Positions 1-11,900 of a DNA stretch of 64,000 nt are shown here, piece by piece. The stretch lies in the NCBI GenBank assembly GCA_910890315.1, contig CAJVGD010000006.1, forward strand, positions 496,001 to 560,000, written 5' to 3'. The notes beneath the pieces were generated by a model that did not search any database, had not been told where the DNA came from, and was given only the letters and a program-made list of their open reading frames with translations. The stretch comes from Serendipita indica DSM 11827. Taxonomy: Eukaryota; Basidiomycota; Agaricomycetes; Sebacinales; Serendipitaceae. How positions within the stretch are numbered: the first letter of the stretch is position 1; every line of letters starts with the position of its first letter. The translations under genes and the position numbers were made by a program.

Positions 1-1775
1 AAATATCGATGGTATCGAGGAACGTGCAGGCTTGAGCTTTGGATTACCACCCCCACGGGTGAGAATGTCGCCCAAGAAACGAAGAAGTAAAAAGGACGAC
101 GAGGACGCGGGCGCGACATCTTCGGAACGAGCGAGCGTCCCGGTGCAGGGCGAGAATGACGAGACCAAACCTGAGAGCGCGACTTCATCGAAACCGCCAT
201 CCACCTCGTCGAAATCAGCATCCAAACCGGCATTCACTTCGTCTTCACGTACCCCACCACTTGTCGACATGACCCCTCGGTGTATCCCGCTTCATGGCAC
301 CCTCAAGACGCTGCATTGTGCCTCATGTGGCAATACGTCGCCTCTACGCGAACACGTGTCGCGCTTTTCGACCGGCACGGCGCCGTCGTGCTCGCAGTGT
401 AGCGAGTTGGATCATACACGCCATTTGGTTGGTAAACGACTGCGAGGTGTAGGCGTGATGCGGCCTTCTATTGTACTCTACAATGAAGACCACCGGGAAG
501 GGGAGAAAGTCGGGGATGTGGTGAAGATGGATTTGACAGGAGGACGACAGCGTCGGGCGCCGCCTGATCTGTTGATCGTAGCCGGTACAAGTCTCAAAGT
601 ACCCGGCACGAAACGCATCGTAAAAGAATTTGCAAAAGCGGCACAGTGCCGTTCGGAGCGCAGAGGAGTGAAGAAGAGTAGTGACTCGGACGAGGAAGAA
701 GAAGAAGAGACCCCGTCGTCATCGTTGTCGTCGTCGGAAGAGGAGAGCGAGGACGAAGAAGAACGACCTATACGGACAATTTACCTAAACCTCGACTTTC
801 CGCAGCCGACAAGAGAATGGGAGACGACGTTTGACATGTGGATTCAAGGAGACGTACAGACTTTTGCCGGCATGGCGCATGCAGCCATGGAGAGCGAAGA
901 TGGAGCACGTCGAGAACGTGCTGCGACGCGTATGCGTGTCAAGTCGACAAGAGGAGCGAAAGGATTGAACGATTCTCCAGAAATGTCCGGCGTCGGAACG
1001 AGGACTCGCAAGCGCAAGCGGGAGATGGAGGCCGCAGAGGCCGTAGAAGCAGGTAGACATATGCATGCGGATGGGAGTGGAAGCGGGGTAGCCATCAAAC
1101 CGGGGGAGAAAGGGATTGGAACGACAGGACTCGTTGGGATTGGAAAAGCCAACCGCAAGTATGACCTTGGCGACAGTCACGACAGCAAGAAATACAAGTC
1201 GTCCAGACGACCGTCACTTGTCAATTCCATTGGATTGTTCACTTTCGATGAGCCACTCGCCGACAGAGAGTCGTTCTACAATGGCATCCTCATCACTCCA
1301 CTCGATTTTGGCTCAGGGAGTAGGACACTCTAGCTCAATTAATGGAAACCTGACAATGAAGAAACGGCGGGTAGACGAGTCGTCGTTTGTGGTTGGGGTG
1401 GCGGAGGCGTACAATCGGCTACACACCTCGTCGAATGTCTCGACATCGAGCTTTTCATCTTTACGACACGTTTCGACTGGCAGACCGTCGAATGGGACAT
1501 CCTCGGTTCATCTCTCGAGTCGGACGACATTGGCGGATGCATGGGTTCAGCGAGCGCCGATGATGGTTGATGGGCGGAAGACTGGGCATGGGCATGGACA
1601 TGATCGAGATGACTGGCGAGGCGCGACTGGTTATGTAGATGATTGGCGGCCGTCGCATGGTCCCACGTCGACATCGTCGGCGGTGGTTCCGCTACCACGA
1701 CTGCCGCCCATCTCTAGTCTGTTTGCGGTCGCGTCGCCGCAAAAGTATGGTCGAAGTAGCTTTACTATGTACTAA
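1..1775 (+). CDS. NAD-dependent protein deacetylase, sirtuin of Hst3/Hst4 type (5' partial)
   Basis: The frame is open from base 2 and starts with NIDGIEERAGL, the sirtuin NID motif, so the N-terminal half of the NAD-binding core lies outside the window. Downstream come the catalytic-His segment (CIPLHGTL), a four-Cys zinc module (CASC and CSQC), MRPSIVLYNED and VAGTSLKVPGTKRIVKEF, all standard Sir2 core elements. An acidic, Ser-rich insert (about 670-765) separates the core from TIYLNLDFPQP and a final helix, as in the Hst3/Hst4 branch, which deacetylates histone H3 K56 in yeasts. The first frame stops at 1333, but a neighbouring frame continues with Ser/Arg-rich coding-like sequence to 1775. 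A 40-nt intron (about 1088-1127, GTAGCC to GACAG) would join them in phase; a frameshift is the alternative. Family assignment is firm, the 3' end is not. Confidence 0.85.
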
Positions 1776-1921
1776 TTGTGTATGGATCGAGTGCTTTACG
1801 ACTAGGTGTATCTGGAAGTGTTCATGGTTGACTGAAAGGTGGCCTAAAGGTGAGAATGTTCACATCTAAGGCCACGTTACTTATAGGATCAATCAAGATT
1901 ATATTCCGCTCCACATTGCAA

Positions 1922-4085
1922 TCACTGCTTGAACAACAGACAATCCTCTGCGGAGTATCGAGAAACCTCTAGCAAGCCCCCAAAGCGTCCACAGTCGAAT
2001 TTTCGGTGAGAAAGATCGTACCCGGGATTATATATATGCTCAACCTGCACGTAGCGTATATCCCACGTTCTGAGTATCTCGTCGACTCCCGAGGGATAAT
2101 CGATGGTCGGCTCTGACCAGACAGGAGACGTATGAAGCACCTTCAGTTCGCAAGGATAAAGGTACCTGTGACACTCGACGCATCCGGGGCTAGAACAGGC
2201 TTCAGTATAGAGCCAAACCGTTTACTCCCACTCACATATCTGCATCTAGGAAGATACCCAGGTTACCCTGCATGGAAAGCTCGTAGTTTGACGGTCGAGA
2301 GACGACGTGTCCCGCGAGAAGCAAAGCAAGTGAATGCTTAATTCTCTTTGGAATCAGCCTATGAAATATCAAATTCTCGATAGGCTTGACCCCCTGTGTC
2401 TGCGTGAGTAGCCGCTTCTCCAGCAAAATAAAGAGGATATCCCATTCGGGACAGGTTTGCAAAATGAGCGTCTCGAGTAAAGGAAGCTCGTTGGGATGCA
2501 TCGCTAGATAGTGAATCATGTCTGTAACGAGGGGTTGGCGCGACAGTGATAGTTGCCTCAATGCATCGAGACCATATACCATGACAGAATTCATGTGCAA
2601 ACTCAGACTCCGTAAAGAAGGCCAATCACGTCCGGTGATTTCGATGATCGGCGAAGACTCCATCATTAGAGGTCCGTAATCCAGTTTACTTGTACTTGTA
2701 CTTCCCAATGAATTAAGAGCATCGATAGATCCTGCAATCCAAACCATCTCCAATTTCGGGCAGGCCAATATATGCCTAGTAGTGTTTGGTTCAAAAGTAG
2801 ACTCGCAACCGTCTAGTTGAAGTTTTCGCAAATCTTTGAGCTTATCGATCTCGGCAAAGTCGAGTTTGTTTGCACGACACCTGGTTAGCGATAGAGATTC
2901 TAGTCGTGGAGACATACGAAGGAGTAAAGGCAGGATATCGCCCGTGATTTCGACATTCGATATATCTGAAGTTAGACTCAAGTTTATTGTCCGGATCCTG
3001 GTTTTGTAGTTATCATGACCACTAGATATGGCCGACGTCTCCAGTGCCGTATGCCCGTATAAGTCTATGCTAAGGTCCTCAAGGAAAATAAGCCTCGATA
3101 GTATCTCGACCAGTTCTGGCGTTGCTGTCTTATCAATGTTCATAAGTGTCAACGAGACAAGCGCTGTACAACGACCAAGTATCCCTCGAACCCCCTTCCA
3201 GGGAAAGTTGCTAATGAAGAGCTTCTCCCAGCCCAAGAGGTGTCGTCTCTCTTCAATGATGATTGACGAATCCCCCGACGCTTCATACGGTCCGAAGATA
3301 CCAACATCCTGGAGCGTCATAATGTCTTCGAGACGCTGAACAGCCGCCATAGATAGCATATTTGAATGAAAAGAGACTAGGGATTCCTCTCTGACCTTCA
3401 AATTGATATAGAAACAGTCGCCTTCTATCACATAATTGTAGGGGGACCATGCCTTGTGATGCAAAAACCATAGAAGGATGCTCTCGGGAGGTATATAGTG
3501 TGTGGTAATCTCCCGTAGAGATGGAAATACGGTATGGGGGAAGAATGGGTCCGTTGTAAGGTTGCGTGCAGGATTATGGTACTGCCATAGAAGTTGTAAA
3601 TGCGCGACACGATGAATATGAGGCTGAATTAGATGAGCAACCTTACGGATAATATCAGATTCCGCACAATAAGTCAGATCCAGTGAGCAATCTCCCGAGA
3701 GCTCGAGTATAACGGCCGTCATTGCCTCGAGGTCTTCTGTATTCTCTTCCAAGGAGATACGAGACCAGAAGGATTGCGTCTGGAGAATCAATTGCGCCCA
3801 TCTATGATTGACCAAGGTAAGGACCAGTAGCTCTCGATGGTATCCACGGTATCCGACCCAAGCTGCCTTCTGGATGATGGCGATCAAGATTTCGTTTGGA
3901 AGACGTTCTATGCTTCTTCTTGGATCTTTATCACGAACACGGGCCAATGACTCGACGCCTAGATTATAATCTCTAAGGATGTCCGTGTCGACGCTGCTTG
4001 TATCTCCAGAGTAGTTGTAGAAACGGGCGATATGGCTTCTCGTGAAAAGTATCTGATCTCCGGTGAACTGTTCAGGGTGCTGCAT
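1922..4085 (-). CDS. F-box/LRR-like protein, array member A (intact)
   Basis: Predicted SCF ubiquitin-ligase adaptor. Two exons: 2236-4085 and 1922-2189, joined across a 46-nt phase-2 intron (GTGAGT to CTAG), giving about 705 aa. Residues 1-50 carry the family motif RFYNYSGDTSSVDTDILR. The F-box follows (RLPNEILIAIIQKAAW, then HRWAQLILQTQSFWSRI). The body is a degenerate leucine-rich-repeat-like region ending in CPEWDILFILLEKRLL and RPSNYELSMQGNLGIFLD. The last exon has PGCVECHRYLYPC, VDEILRTWDIRY and EVSRYS. The start codon is the ATG that aligns with MQ(H/R)PEQ in the other copies. It is the last gene of the leftward array, 448 bp from copy B. Substrate unknown; the F-box call rests on motif spacing, not on a profile search. 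Confidence 0.85.
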
Positions 4086-4533
4086 AATGAGGCTTGTGAT
4101 GGTGGGGTCAAAGGTTTGATGAACTCAAGTTGGACACACATTCTGTAATATGAGAGGATTCCGTGGATTCATGTTGACCGCTCCTCAAATTCTGCATCCG
4201 CAAGGGCGTAGTAAGGCAATCTCATTGTTATATCGTAAATCCGGAACGGCCGAGTGCTCGTGCCATAAATGATAACGAATACTTCAGTCTAATGGTGGTA
4301 GGTAGCCACGAATTAGTACGCAGTTTGTTACTCCGGGTCATGATGCAGAGGTCTCGACATTGACTCGGGTTGAATCCACGAATCAATGATAGTACATTCT
4401 ACATCACCCGCAGTCACATGTGCCACCAATGGTCTCCTTTGACGTGTTCACAAGAGGCCCAATAAGAGAGTTCACATCTTCCATGCTGCTTATAGCGATC
4501 AAACGGCATACCAAAGTAATTAATTTGGTAGAA
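4086..4533 (-). promoter_or_regulatory. Array spacer with the promoter of copy A; empty insertion site
   Basis: This 448-bp spacer between the 3' end of copy B and the ATG of copy A has no gene. Read on the minus strand it is clearly related to the Q-R and R-S spacers at 39.86-41.13 and 43.28-44.45 kb: shared blocks include ACATGTGCCACCAATGG inverted, the CCGTTCCGGATTTAC block and CATCAAACCTTTGACCC just before the ATG. The 13-mer CATCAAACCTTTG occurs once here (4109-4121 on the minus strand). In the other two spacers an insert of 0.7-0.8 kb sits exactly at this 13-mer. Conservation between paralogues suggests the promoter was duplicated with each gene. No TATA box or defined operator is claimed. 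Confidence 0.6.
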
Positions 4534-6667
4534 TTACACTATTGAATAACGGGAAACCTCTACGGAGCCGCGAAAGCGTTTACACTGTGCTTCTCGAGGA
4601 AGATCCATGGGAAAAAGAGGATGATGTATACTCCTCATTTGCCCATAGCGCATAGCTTGTGTTCTGAGTATCTCGTCGACACTCTCCGGGTATTCGTAAG
4701 AGGCTCTGGACAGATAGGATATGTACGAGGTACCGCCAAGTCGCAGGGATACAGGTAGAGGTGGCACTCGATACACCCTGGGCTAACGTAGTCTTTAGTA
4801 CACTGTCGGTAATCTCTTGATGCCACTCACATATTGGTGTCCAAGAAGATATCCAGGTTTCCTTGCATTGAAAGCTCGTAGTTTGACGGTCGCGGGAGGA
4901 TGTGTCCTGCGAGAAGTGATGCAAGCGAATTTTTATCGTCGCCGGGATTGCCCTATCAAATATTAAACTCTCAAGAGGCTTGATTCCATATTTTTGTGAG
5001 AATAGCCGCTTCTCCAGCATAATAAATAGGATATCCCATTCAGGACAGGCGCGCAGGCCGAGTGTATCCAGCAAAGGAAGCTCGCTGGGATGCATTGCTA
5101 GATAGAGAATCATGGTTGTGACTAAGGATTGGCTCCACAGTGATAGTTGTCTCAATGAATCGAGTCCACACAGCGTGGGAGTAGAATCCATAGACAACCT
5201 CAGACTCCGTAGAGAAGGCCAATCTCGTCCGGTGATTTCAATGATCGGTGAAGACTCCAGCGTTATATGTCCATAGTCCAGTTCACTTGCACTTGAACTT
5301 GCCAGTATATTCAGAGCGCCGATGGATCCTGAAATCCGCACCGTCTCCAATTTCGGGCAGGCCAGCATATGCCTGGTAGTGCTTGGTTCGAGAATAGACC
5401 CACAATTGAATAGGTACATTTTTCGCAACTCCTTGAGCTTGTCGATTTCAATGAAGTCGAGCTTGTTCACACGATACCCCGACAGCGACAGCGATTCTAG
5501 CCGTGGAGACATACGAAGGAGTAAAGGCAAGATATCGCTCGTGATTTCCATATTCGATATATCTGGACTCAGAGTCAAGTGTATTGACCGGATCCTTGTG
5601 TTGTAACCATCGTGATTACTAGATATGGCCGACGTCTCCAGTGCTGTATGCCCGTATAAGTGAATGCTAATGTGCTCGAGGGAAACAAGCCGTGGTATTA
5701 TTCGGGCTAATTCCAGCGCTGCTGTCTCATCGATACCCATAAGTGACAACGAGACAAGCGACGTACAGCGATCAAGTATCCCTTGGATCCTCTTCCAGGG
5801 AAAGGCGCTAATGAACAGCCTCTTCCAGCCCAATATTTTTCGTCTCTCTTTGACGGCGGTTGACAAATCTTCCAATGATCCGAAGATACTAACACTTTCG
5901 AGCGTCGGAATGTCTTCAAGGCGCTGAATAGTCGCCAGAGATATCACAGTTGACTGAAAAGAGACCAAATCTTCCTCTCTGGCTTTCAATTCGACAGAGA
6001 AACTGTCGCCTTCTATCAGATGTTTGTAAGGGGCCAAAACCTCGTGATGTGAGAGACATGTGACAATGCTCTTGGGAGGTATATAGTGCGTGGAAATACT
6101 TCGCAAGGATGGAAATACAGTATGAGGGAAGAATGGGTCTGTACCGTGGTCGCCTTGGCCATAATGCTGTAGAACCTCCAAATGCGTGACACGGTGAATT
6201 TGAGGCCGAATTAGGTGAGCAACCTTACGGATAACATCAGATTCCGCATAGTAAGTCAGCTCAAGGGGAGAATCTCCCGAGAGCTCGAGTATAACGGCCG
6301 TCACTGCCTCAAGGTCCTCGCTATTCTCTGTCAAGTCGACCCGATTCCAGAGGTATTGTGTTTGAAGTATCAATCTCGTCCATCTACGATTGATCAAGGT
6401 AAGAACCAGCAGGTCATGATGGTATCTAGTGGATCCGACCCAAGCTACTTTCTCGATGATAGCTATCAAGAGTTCGTTTGGAAGACGCTCTATACTCCTT
6501 TTTGGGTCTTTATCACGAGCATCAGCCAATGACTCGACGCCTAGATTATAATCTCTGAGGATGTCCGCGTCGACGCTGCTTGTATCTCCAGAGTAGTTGT
6601 AGGAACGGGCGATATGGCTTCTCATGAGAAGAATCTGATCGCTAGAGCGCTCTTCAGGGTGCTGCAT
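4534..6667 (-). pseudogene. F-box/LRR-like protein, array member B, frameshifted
   Basis: Nearly identical to copy D (9472-11607) throughout, including start, F-box (ERLPNELLIAIIEKVAW), CPEWDILFIMLEKRL and the 48-nt terminal intron (4783-4830). Compared with D it lacks one base at about 4935 (after a run of five T on the plus strand) and one at about 4695. The first gap moves exon 1 out of frame before RPSNYELSMQGN; the open frame then runs on as unrelated sequence through the intron to 4580. The second gap shifts the last exon before the VDEIL block. If both gaps are real the C-terminus is lost and this is a young pseudogene. If they are base-calling errors the gene is intact at about 695 aa. 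An upstream in-frame ATG lies at 6718. Confidence 0.7.
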
Positions 6668-6960
6668 ACTAAAAGGCATATGGTGGCGCGGGCCAAGTTT
6701 ATCATGTTGACATTCCACTAGGCCGTGAGGCCGAAGTAGAGTTTCCCCTATCGAACCAGTAATTGAAGCGGTTCAAGAGTCGTGTTCATGTCTTTACATC
6801 TTTTCATCTGAAGTTCATATGGCCTGTACCGCAACCTAAGCTGGACCGTATTTTTTTAGTACAAAATATTCTCTAGCCACTTAGTCTGCTTCCTATCCAA
6901 AACGGGTATAATCACTGCACCGGTCGATCATATTATCCCATGGAATATCGAGAGACTTCA
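4534..6960. repeat. Segmental duplication, unit 1 (partner 9472-11900)
   Basis: The block covers copy B, its whole 265-bp upstream spacer and the last few codons of the next gene (C). It is repeated with few differences at 9472-11900, where it covers copy D, its spacer and the last codons of E. Right of the block the two sites diverge: at unit 1 the C reading frame continues through its last exon, while at unit 2 sequence jumps straight to a later part of the C-like coding region. High identity in non-coding spacer as well as exons indicates a recent duplication or recent gene conversion rather than purifying selection alone. Confidence 0.85.
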
Positions 6961-9097
6961 ACCAGCCAGGGTGTCCCTCCGCATGCCGAATGTCTGTAGG
7001 ACCTCCCCCGAAAGCGAGAGGGAAAATATATATCTTCCAGTTGGATATACCGCGCAGCTTGCGTTCTCAGTATCTCGTCGGCACTTGCTGGGTAAATGCT
7101 GGTCGGGCGTGACTTTATTGTGGGCATAGTGTTCACAGGGCGATTGCAAGGGCGAAGGTAAAGATGACACTGGGTACATCCAGGACTGTCACGGGTCTTT
7201 AGTATTTCATTGCAAACAATCAAAATTACTCACAGGTCTGCATCCAAAAAGGCGTCTAGATTCCCTAGCATGGATAGCTCGTAATTTGATGGTCGTGAGA
7301 CGATATGTCCGGCTAGAAGCCGAGCAAGAGGCTGCTTGATTGTAGGTGGTGGATCTCGGTTAAATGTTATCCTTTCGATTGACTTGACGTTGCTCGTCTG
7401 TACAAGAAGCCTCTTCTCGAGCATGATAAAGAGAATGTCCCATTCGGGACAGGTATATAGCTCGAGTGTGTCGAGTAAAGGAAGCTCGGTGGGATGTATC
7501 GCCAGGTAGTGGATCGTTGCTGTGGCTATGGATCGGCTCGATAATGTCAGTCGCTCCAACGAATTTACCAAGCCGATATCATAAACTTTTGTGGTGGCAC
7601 CGGTCCCCAGACTGAAAACGCTGAGCGAGGGCCACTCCTGTTCACTGACTTTAATAGCCTCCGGTATATTCTCGGTCGTAGAGGGCATAAGTTCGCAGTA
7701 AAGCTCACTTGCAGTCGTGCTTCCAAGTGATTCAAAGATGTCTATAGACCCACGGAGTTCCACAATCTCCAAATTAGGCGAGGCCAGTATATGCCTGGTC
7801 TCGTTTGATGCGAGTTCATATTCGCACCCATTGAAGACAAGTTTTTGCAACCTCTTGAGCTTGTCAATCTCTGTAAGGGTAAGCTTACTTAGACGAGTAT
7901 TAGAGAGCCTCAGTGACTCCAGGTGTTGGGACATGCGAAGTAGGGGAAGTAGGATATCGGTAGTGATGTCCATTCTTGAGGTATGCGAGTCCAGAACGAG
8001 TCCTATTGTCCGAATCCTTGTTTCCTCCTTGGTATCCTCATTAGATATGACGAGCGTGTGTGGCGACGTGTCCCAGACTAATTCGATGACAATGTGCTCG
8101 AGGACGGCAAGCCGGGGGATCAGCTTGACCAATGCTGGTGTCTCTCTCCAATCAATCGTCAATGTCAACGAAACGAGACACGTACAGCGACTAAGGAGCT
8201 GACAGGTCACTCGCCACGGAACCTGACGAATCTCGAGCTCTTGCCAGCCCAAGGAGTGTCGCCTCGCCTCAAGCTCGGTCACCCAATCTCCCGACGCGCT
8301 ATGAAATCGATGCATGAAAACATGCTTGAGAGGTGTGATATCCACAATCTGGTTAACAGTCACCATCGTCGACACGGGCAAACCAATCGAGAGAAGTTGG
8401 TTCCCTTTGACTGCCAAGTTGAATCGGAAACTGGTGTCAGGTACCAGATTCGTGAAAGCTGCGAAGGCTTCGTGCTGCGAAAGAAGTGCGATGACGCTCT
8501 CGGAAGGCACGCCCGCTGTACTGATTTCCGTAATGAGGGAAATATGGTTCGGGGGAAGAATGGGTCCGTATCAAGAGTGCTTTCGCTATAATACTGTATG
8601 AGACGCAAATGCGCGACTCGGTGGAGATGAGGTTGAAGTAGATAGGCAACCTTGTGGATGATATCAGATTTTACCTGGTAAGCCAATTCAAGCGAACAAT
8701 CTCCCGAGAGCTCAAGGGCAACGGCTGTCATCGCCTCGAGATCCTCTAGATTGTCCCTCAAGGTGATCCGGGTCCAGAGAGATTGCGTTTTGAGAATCAG
8801 ATTTGCCCATTTACGGTTTACCAGGGTAAGGTCAAGTAACTTTTGATAGAGTCTACTGGACTCCAACCAACCGACGACTACATGCTGGATGATTGCAATC
8901 AGGAGTTCGTTTGGAAGACACTCTAGACTCCTTCTTGGATCTTTATCACGAGCATCAGCCAATAACCCGATGCTTAAATTATAGTCTCTGAGTATCTCCG
9001 CGTCGACGTCGCTCGTATCTCCAGAGTAGTTATAGAAGGAGCGATATGACTTCATGAGAAACATCTGACCATCGGCGCTCTGTTCAGGACGCTGCAT
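6933..9097 (-). pseudogene. F-box/LRR-like protein, array member C, single frameshift
   Basis: The N-terminal part reads in one frame from the ATG at 9097 (MQRPEQSADGQ, family motif SFYNYSGDTSDVDAEILR, F-box ECLPNELLIAIIQHV) to FPSLR near 8530. The LRR-like body and CPEWDILFIMLEKRLL continue in another frame from about 8527 to 7234. One extra base near 8525-8530 (beside TTTCC on the plus strand) would restore a continuous product, with REIST aligning to the other copies. Exon 1 ends at 7234, a 48-nt intron (7186-7233, GTGAGT to ACAG) follows, and the last exon is 6933-7185 with PGCTQCHLYLRPC, ADEILRTQAARY and EVSRYS. Except for the single indel every family feature is kept, so decay is very recent or only apparent. 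Confidence 0.7.
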
Positions 9098-9471
9098 AGC
9101 GAGGTTTATGGTGGTCAGGTCAAAGGTTTTATGACTCAAAGTTGCCCATTCCGTGATATTAGAGGACTCCGTGAATTCACGTTGATCACTCTTCGAATTC
9201 TGCATCCGCAAGGGCGTAGGCGAGCCCGGCACTCTCACCGTCATGTCTTATACTCGGGACGGCCGAATGCTCATTGTCAATGAAAGCGAACACATTTTTT
9301 CAATGGTAATAGGTTGGCACGCAGTTTGCCTGCATTCCATATTACTAGACTCATATTTGCCACCAATGGTTTCTTTGACATGTCGAGGAGAAGATCAATG
9401 AGAGTTCACATCTCCCGTGCTGCTTACAAATAACGATCAAACTGCATACCAAAATAGTCACTTTGGTGGCA
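9098..9471 (-). promoter_or_regulatory. Array spacer with the promoter of copy C
   Basis: A 374-bp spacer between the 3' end of copy D and the ATG of copy C, without a gene. Read on the minus strand it keeps blocks found before copies A, R and S: the CACCAATGGTTTCTTTGAC region, ACGGCCGAATGCTCA, GCATCCGCAAGGGCGTAG inverted, and AAAACCTTTGACC just upstream of the ATG. Like the A-B spacer it is an uninterrupted version of the site that carries a 0.7-0.8 kb insert before R and S. Confidence 0.5.
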
Positions 9472-11607
9472 TCACACTACTGAATAGCGAGAAACCTCTA
9501 CGGAGCCGCGAAAGCGTTCACACTGTGCTTCTCGAGGGAGATCCATGGGAAAAAGAGGATAATGTATACTCCTCATTTGCCCATAGCGTATAGCTTGTGT
9601 TCTAAGTATCTCGTCGACACTCTCCGGGTATTCCGTAAGAGGCTCTGGACAGATAGGATATGTACGAGGTACCGCCAAGTCGCAGGGATACAGGTAGAGG
9701 TGGCACTCGATACACCCTGGGCTAACGTAGTCTTTAGTACACTGTCGGTAATCTCTTGATGCCACTTACATATTGGTGTCCAAGAAGATATCCAGGTTTC
9801 CTTGCATTGAAAGCTCGTAGTTTGACGGTCGCGGGAGGATGTGTCCTGCGAGAAGTGATGCAAGCGAATTTTTGATCGTCGCCAGGATCGCCCTATCAAA
9901 TATTAAATTCTCAAGAGGCTTGATTCCATATGTTTGCGTGAGTAGCCGCTTCTCCAGCATAATGAATAGAATATCCCATTCAGGACAGGCGTACAGGCCG
10001 AGTGTATCCAGCAAAGGAAGCTCGCTGGGATGCATCGCTAGGTAGAGAATCATAGTTGAGACTAAGGATTGGCTCCACAGTGATAGTTGTCTCAATGAAT
10101 CGAGTCCACACAGCGTGGGAGTAGAATCCATAGACAACCTCAGACTCCGTAGAGAAGGCCAATCTCGTCCGGTGATTTCAATGATCGGTGAAGACTCCAG
10201 CGTTATATGTCCATAGTCCAGTTCACTTGTACTTGAACTTGCCAGTATATTCAGACTGGCGATGGATCCTGAAATCCGCACCGTCTCCAATTTCGGGCAG
10301 ACCAGCATATGCCTGGTAGTGTTTGGTTCGAAAATAGACCCACAATCGAATAGGTGCATTTTTCGCAACTCCTTGAGCTTGTCGATTTCAATGAAGTCGA
10401 GCTTGTTCACACGATACCTCGATAGCGACAGCGATTCTAGCCGTGGAGACATACGAAGGAGTAACGGCAGGATATCGCTCGTGATCGTCATATTCGGTAT
10501 ACCTGGACTCATACTCAAGTATATTATCCGGATCCTTGTGTTGTAGACATCGTGGTTACTAGATATGGCCGACGTCTCCAGTGCTGTATGTCCGTATAAG
10601 CCAATGATAATGTACTCGAGGGAAACAAGCCGTGGTATTATTCGGGCTAATTCCAGCGCTGCTGTCTCATCGATACCCATAAGTGAAAACGAGACAAGCG
10701 ACGTACAGCGATAAAGTATCCCCTGGATCCTCTTCCAGGGAAACCCGCTAATGAATAGACTCTTCCAGGCCAAGTGGTGTCGTCTCTCTTTGATGGCGGT
10801 TGACGAATCTTCCAATAATCCGAAAATACTTACACTTTCGAGCGTCGGAATGTCTTCAAGCCGACGAATAGTCGCCAGAGATGTCACAGTTGACTGAAAA
10901 GAGACCAAATATTCCTCCCTGGCTTTCAATTCGACAGAGAAACTGCCGCCTTCTATCAGATGTTTGTAAGGGGCCAAAACCTCGTGATGTGAGAGACATG
11001 TGACAATGCTCTTGGGAGGTATATAGTCCGTGGAAATACTTCGCAAGGATGGAAATACAGTATGAGGGAAGAATGGATCAGTACCGTGGTCGCCTTGGCC
11101 ATAATGCTGTAGAACCTCCAAATGCGTGACACGGTGAATTTGAGGCCGAATTAGATGAGCAACCTTACGGATAACATCAGATTCCGCATAGTAAGTCAGC
11201 TCAAGGGGAGAATCTCCCGAGAGCTCGAGTATAACGGCCGTCACTGCCTCAAGGTCCTCGCTATTCTCTGTCAAGTCGACCCGATTCCAGAGGTATTGTG
11301 TTTGAAGTATCAATCTCGTCCATCTACGATTGATCAAGGTAAGAACCAGCAGGTCATGATGGTATCTAGTGGATCCGACCCAAGCTACTTTCTCGATGAT
11401 AGCTATCAAGAGTTCGTTTGGAAGACGCTCTATACTCCTTTTTGGGTCTTTATCACGAGCATCAGCCAATGACTCGACGCCTAGATTATAATCTCTGAGG
11501 ATGCTCGCGTCGACGCTGCTTATATCTCCAGAGTAGTTGTAGGAACGGGCGATATGGCTTCTCATGAGAAACATCTGATCGCTAGAGCGCTCTTCAGGGT
11601 GCTGCAT
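9472..11607 (-). CDS. F-box/LRR-like protein, array member D (intact)
   Basis: Exons 9770-11607 and 9472-9721, joined over a 48-nt phase-2 intron with a consensus GTAAGT donor and GTTAG acceptor; together about 695 aa with no frame break. Order of elements: SYNYSGDISSVDASILR (residues about 25-45), F-box ERLPNELLIAIIEKVAW with RRWTRLILQTQYLWNRV, LRR-like repeats, CPEWDILFIMLEKRLL, RPSNYELSMQGNLDIFLD, then last exon PGCIECHLYLYPC, VDEILRTQAIRY, RGSVEVSRYS. The start is set by alignment to MQHPEE; an in-frame ATG 51 bp upstream (11658) is also present in B. It is the intact twin of B and the best reference for the family in this half of the window. Role as an SCF adaptor follows from the F-box only. 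Confidence 0.85.
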
Positions 11608-11900
11608 ACTAAAAGGCATGTGGTGGCGCGGGCCAAGTTTATCATGTTGACATTCCACTAGGCCGTGAGGCCGAAGTAGAGTTTCCCCTATCGAACCAGT
11701 AATTGAAGCAGTTCAAGAGTCGTGTTCATGTCTTTACATCTTTTCATCTGAAGTTCATATGGCCTGTACCGCAACCTAAGCTGGACTGTATTTTTCTAGT
11801 ACAAACTATTCTCTAGCCGCTTAGTCTGCTTCCTGTCCAAAACGGGTATAATCACTGCACCCGTCGATCATATTATCCCATGGAATATCGAGAGACTTCA
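9472..11900. repeat. Segmental duplication, unit 2 (partner 4534-6960)
   Basis: Second copy of the roughly 2.4-kb block holding an F-box gene plus its upstream spacer. The spacer part (11608-11895) matches 6668-6955 almost base for base, including AGGCCGTGAGGCCGAAGTAG and CCCATGGAATATCGAGAGAC. Just beyond, at about 11895-11905, the sequence joins to a segment equivalent to 7285 onward in copy C, so a stretch of about 330 bp present next to unit 1 is absent here. Confidence 0.85.

Noticed and set aside
785-1180. Minus-strand frames opposite the sirtuin
   Set aside because: Shadows of the Arg-rich and Asp/Glu-rich codons of the sirtuin frame; no motifs.
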